This document shows, in pieces, positions 14,378 through 16,346 of a DNA stretch of 16,346 nucleotides. The DNA is taken from NCBI GenBank assembly GCA_903866425.1, contig CAIPNN010000027.1, forward strand, positions 1 through 16,346, read 5' to 3'. Every line of letters starts with the position of its first letter. The first letter of the stretch is position 1. A program made the translations under genes and the position numbers. The notes under the pieces were generated by a model. It ran no database searches and was not told the origin of the DNA. It was given only the letters and a program-made list of their open reading frames with translations. This DNA is from an uncultured Actinomycetes bacterium. GTDB lineage: Bacteria; Actinomycetota; Thermoleophilia; Miltoncostaeales; Miltoncostaeaceae.

Positions 14378-14737
14378 GTGTCCGACGAACGACCCCTTCT
14401 CGATCTCGACCCCACGCTGCTTGAGGATGCCCGCGCGACCGTCGCGCTCGCTCTCTGGTGCGCGTCTGGGCGCCTCTCGCGCACCTCAGCGCTCGAGGAT
14501 GCCCTCTCCATCGCGTGTCTCGGGGACGCCGTGGAGGAGCTCGGGGCGCCAGGTGAGCCGGGCATCCGCTGGCCTGGTCCGCATCTTGAGGGGCCGCTCC
14601 GCGAAGCTGCCCGCCGCGTCATCGAAGAGTCGGCGCAGCACACCGAAGACGACGCGGCGCGCGCGGAGTGGTGGGACGACCAGTCAGCACGAGCCGAGCG
14701 CGTACTGAGCGCGATGGGCGCCTACCCGCTGCGCTAG
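14378..14737 (+). CDS. Hypothetical protein, 119 aa, acidic and helical
   Basis: No family is recognised. The 119-residue product is rich in Ala, Glu, Asp, Leu and Arg and looks fully helical. The segment LLEDARATVALALWCASGRLSR is followed by SALEDALSIACLGDAVEELG, a Pro/Gly-rich turn (GAPGEPGIRWPGPH), and a long C-terminal helix containing EWWDDQSARAERVLSAMG. There is no signal peptide or membrane segment, so it is probably cytoplasmic. It is divergent from the DrrAB-like operon with a 73-bp spacer, and its stop overlaps the glutathione transferase-like gene by 4 nt (CTAG). ATG 14357 is the alternative start. Confidence 0.6.
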   Translation: MSDERPLLDLDPTLLEDARATVALALWCASGRLSRTSALEDALSIACLGDAVEELGAPGEPGIRWPGPHLEGPLREAARRVIEESAQHTEDDAARAEWWDDQSARAERVLSAMGAYPLR

Positions 14738-14754
14738 ACCGCGAGCGCCTCGGG
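14725..14754. terminator. Hairpin around overlapping stops of convergent genes
   Basis: CCCG-CT-GCGCT and AGCGC-CT-CGGG form a stem of 5 plus 4 bp with a symmetric 2x2 internal loop and an 8-nt loop. The shared CTAG stop (14734-14737) lies at the top of the stem. No T-run. Confidence 0.35.
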
Positions 14755-15672
14755 CCCCAACGACTCGCGGCCGTGTGGAAGCCCGAGATCTGGCCCATCA
14801 GACACCGGGATGATGCGGGTCGGATTCAGGCGGTCGTGTGTGAGGTAGTAATGCCGCTTGATGTGGTCCATGCGCACGGTGTCCAACACGCCGGGGATCT
14901 GGGCGACGTCGCGCACGAATCCCACCAGCGCCGGCGAGTCGGCGATGAGGCGCGCGTTGCACTTGAAATGCGTGTGGTACACCGGGTCGAACCGCACCAG
15001 CGTGGTGAACAGGCGGATGTCGGCCTCCGTAAAGCGATTGCCTGCGAGCCACCTGCGTGCGGAGAGGATCTCCTCGACATACGCGAGGCCATCAGCCACG
15101 TCGGCTGCGGCTTCGTCGTACGCGGCCTGCGACGACGCGAAGCCTGCTCGGTACACCCCGTTGTTGATGCGTGGGTACACCACCGCGTTGACCGCATCGA
15201 TGTCTGCGGCGAGATCACCGGGTCGCAGGGTGGGGGAGGGCGCCGCGAGACCTTCGAAGGCGGAATCAAGAATTCGAAGGATGTCCTCCGACTCATTGCT
15301 CACGATCACCGAGGCCTCGGCATCCCACAGCACAGGGACGGTCACGCGACCCGACCAATCCGGGTCACTCAGGGCATAGGCCTCGGCAAGAAAGAGCCAG
15401 CCCTGCAGCGGGTCGGGGTCATCGGTGAAGGTCCAGCCGCGATCGTCGCGCACGGGATCGACAACGGTCATGCCCACAACCCCTTCGAGCCCCTTCAGTA
15501 CCCGGGCAATAATCACACGGTGGGCCCAGGGGCACGCATACGACACGTACAGGTGATAGCGACCGGCGAGTGGGGGGTGAGGCGTTCCGGGAGCGACCCA
15601 CTCCCGGAACGCCGATGCCTGACGAAGAAACCGGCCTGACGAGTCCGTCTCGGCCGCGAACTGCGGGGTGCT
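14734..15672 (-). CDS. Glutathionyl-hydroquinone reductase-like (ECM4/YqjG) protein; start codon not visible
   Basis: The protein matches the omega/Xi-class glutathione transferases that reduce glutathionyl-hydroquinones; in actinobacteria mycothiol-type thiols may replace glutathione (inference). The catalytic motif is SYACPWAHR, followed by LKGLE, GWTFTDD, VPVLWD and SNESEDILRIL for thiol binding, then a helical domain with INNGVYRAGFA, RFTEADIRLFTTLVRFDPVYH and MDHIKRHYYLTHDRLNPTRIIP. The first ordinary start in frame is GTG 15546, but that begins right at the catalytic motif and would remove the first beta strand. Family-like coding (STPQFAAETDSSGRF, then ASAFREW and GRYHLYV) continues 42 codons upstream to 15672 with no ATG, GTG or TTG before the next in-frame stop near 15749. 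So the 5' end is uncertain. Confidence 0.8.
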   Translation of the reverse strand, partial: STPQFAAETDSSGRFLRQASAFREWVAPGTPHPPLAGRYHLYVSYACPWAHRVIIARVLKGLEGVVGMTVVDPVRDDRGWTFTDDPDPLQGWLFLAEAYALSDPDWSGRVTVPVLWDAEASVIVSNESEDILRILDSAFEGLAAPSPTLRPGDLAADIDAVNAVVYPRINNGVYRAGFASSQAAYDEAAADVADGLAYVEEILSARRWLAGNRFTEADIRLFTTLVRFDPVYHTHFKCNARLIADSPALVGFVRDVAQIPGVLDTVRMDHIKRHYYLTHDRLNPTRIIPVSDGPDLGLPHGRESLGPEALAV

Positions 15673-16096
15673 AGACGGCGAGGGCGTCCGCGCGGTCCTT
15701 CTGGAGCTTCTCGAGGTAGCGGTGCGACGGGCAGTAGTCCGAACCGGTCACGGGCACACGCTGACATGCCTTGCCCTTGCGGTTGCTCGCGCGGCAGCGC
15801 AGGAGGTCGGCGCTTCCGCGCTCGGCGATCTCCACGTCGAGGTACTCAAGCGCAGTGTTGATGCGCGCCTCGATGATGTCGTACACCAGCAACTGGCGGC
15901 TCACCGGGAAGAGCGCACGCACGTCAGAGAAGAGCGACGCAGCGGGGCGGGCGAACCGTCGGTGGTCACGGGCCATGCGCTCAACGGTGCGCTCGCAGGC
16001 GCTCAGGAGAAGACGCTGGCCGAGCTCGGGACGAATCTGCGACTCGAGCAGATGGGGGTGCAGATCACGGTAAAGCGCGCGGGAGAAGCGGCACAT
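15671..16096 (-). CDS. Hypothetical protein with C-terminal Cys/His motif (141 aa)
   Basis: The N-terminal hundred residues look helical (ALYRDLHPHLLESQIRPELGQ, later SRQLLVYDIIEARINTALEYLDVE). Near the C-terminus lies a likely metal-binding knuckle, CRASNRKGKAC followed by SDYCPSH, a C-x8-C-x10-C-x2-H pattern like the small zinc motifs seen in DUF5763-type proteins. No confident family assignment. ATG 16096 has AGAGGG with 6-nt spacing, and a TTGACA/TGGATA promoter lies further upstream. Its TAG stop overlaps the first family-like codons of the ECM4-like protein, so the two are probably co-transcribed. Confidence 0.72.
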   Translation of the reverse strand: MCRFSRALYRDLHPHLLESQIRPELGQRLLLSACERTVERMARDHRRFARPAASLFSDVRALFPVSRQLLVYDIIEARINTALEYLDVEIAERGSADLLRCRASNRKGKACQRVPVTGSDYCPSHRYLEKLQKDRADALAV

Positions 16097-16138
16097 GGCG
16101 TTCCCTCTAGGTCGTTGAGTTGTTCACCCTGCGACCGG

Positions 16139-16168
16139 TATCCAACGCCTCTGTCCAAGTCCTGTCAA
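16139..16168 (-). promoter_or_regulatory. Sigma-70-type promoter for the 141-aa gene
   Basis: On the minus strand TTGACA (16168-16163), a perfect -35 box, is followed after 18 nt by TGGATA (16144-16139). Transcription would start near 16132, leaving a leader of about 35 nt with a Shine-Dalgarno. It is the only strong -35 box noticed in the window. Confidence 0.6.
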
Positions 16169-16242
16169 GGTATCGCGCGAGGCGAAAATATCGCTGTGAG
16201 CGGGGAACCAGCCGCAGTTGTCCGGAATTTTGCTGAACGGTG

Positions 16243-16346
16243 CTAGGCGGCCGCCTCGCCGTCAGGCTTGACGGGCGCGTCAGCAGCGTCTGGCGCGTTG
16301 CTCGATTCCGCAGGCAGGGGCTCAGGACCGCACAGACGGCAGTAGC
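16243..16346 (-). CDS. C-terminal end of a protein with a CxxC motif (partial)
   Basis: The minus-strand frame is open from the window edge to TAG at 16243-16245. The visible 33 residues begin with YCRLCGPEPLP and then become an acidic, Ala/Pro-rich tail ending in DGEAAA. The CxxC could be half of a zinc ribbon at the end of a larger protein. The low-complexity tail looks like a disordered C-terminus. Function cannot be told. The 146-bp gap to the next gene holds that gene's promoter. Confidence 0.5.
   Translation of the reverse strand, partial: YCRLCGPEPLPAESSNAPDAADAPVKPDGEAAA

Noticed and set aside
14668..15639. A 323-codon plus-strand frame opposite the ECM4-like gene
   Set aside because: Antisense to a well-supported protein family; composition is His/Val/Arg-rich and no motif is seen.
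1..16346. CRISPR array or other regular direct repeats
   Set aside because: No repeated units with regular spacers were noticed anywhere by reading; only short inverted repeats at gene ends.

Overview
This is a GC-rich, gene-dense bacterial window that looks actinobacterial, possibly a deep-branching or uncultured Actinomycetota lineage. Supporting signs are a deazaflavin (F420)-type nitroreductase, a DrrAB-type ABC exporter, frequent GTG starts, tRNA genes without encoded CCA, and -10 boxes of the form TANNNT placed 6 nt before start codons. No species can be named from the sequence alone. No transposase, integrase, phage gene or CRISPR array was seen, so this reads as ordinary chromosome with several unusual details.

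Layout. 1-2683 (+): the 3' part of serS, a PfkB-family sugar kinase and a UPF0104-type membrane protein, spaced 4 nt apart or overlapping by 4 nt. 2687-3712 (-): a class A flavin monooxygenase, convergent with the preceding gene. 3775-6892 (+): a tightly coupled three-gene operon of a PstS-like lipoprotein, a DUF4239 (bestrophin-like) membrane protein and a LivJ-like lipoprotein, joined by two ATGA overlaps and with no transporter permease or ATPase. 6949-7170: two divergent tRNA-Ser genes (UGA and GCU). 7320-8663 (+): a CNNM/CorC-HlyC protein, followed by tRNA-Arg(ACG) and a hairpin terminator. 8901-9806 (+): a 42-residue putative secreted peptide followed in the same frame by a glutaminyl cyclase. 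9803-10494 (-): a DDN-family F420-type enzyme and a small winged-helix-like protein. 10535-12572 (+): a histone deacetylase/AcuC-family enzyme and a voltage-gated-type K+ channel. 12569-14304 (-): a DrrB/DrrA-like exporter. 14378-14737 (+): an unknown 119-residue protein. 14734-16346 (-): a glutathionyl-hydroquinone reductase-like protein with no visible start codon, a Cys/His-motif hypothetical protein and the tail of another Cys-containing protein.

Three signals deserve a second look. First, the PstS-like/DUF4239/LivJ-like operon pairs two different solute-binding folds with one membrane protein of unknown function and may be an undescribed ligand-responsive envelope system. Second, TANNNT hexamers sit exactly 6 nt before five start codons, with a sixth near-match, and 7 nt before both tRNA-Ser genes; this points to widespread leaderless mRNAs and nearly leaderless tRNAs. 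Third, all four convergent gene pairs end within 4 nt of each other, three of them by exact 4-nt stop overlaps, and three of the junctions lie inside inverted repeats that could act as bidirectional terminators.
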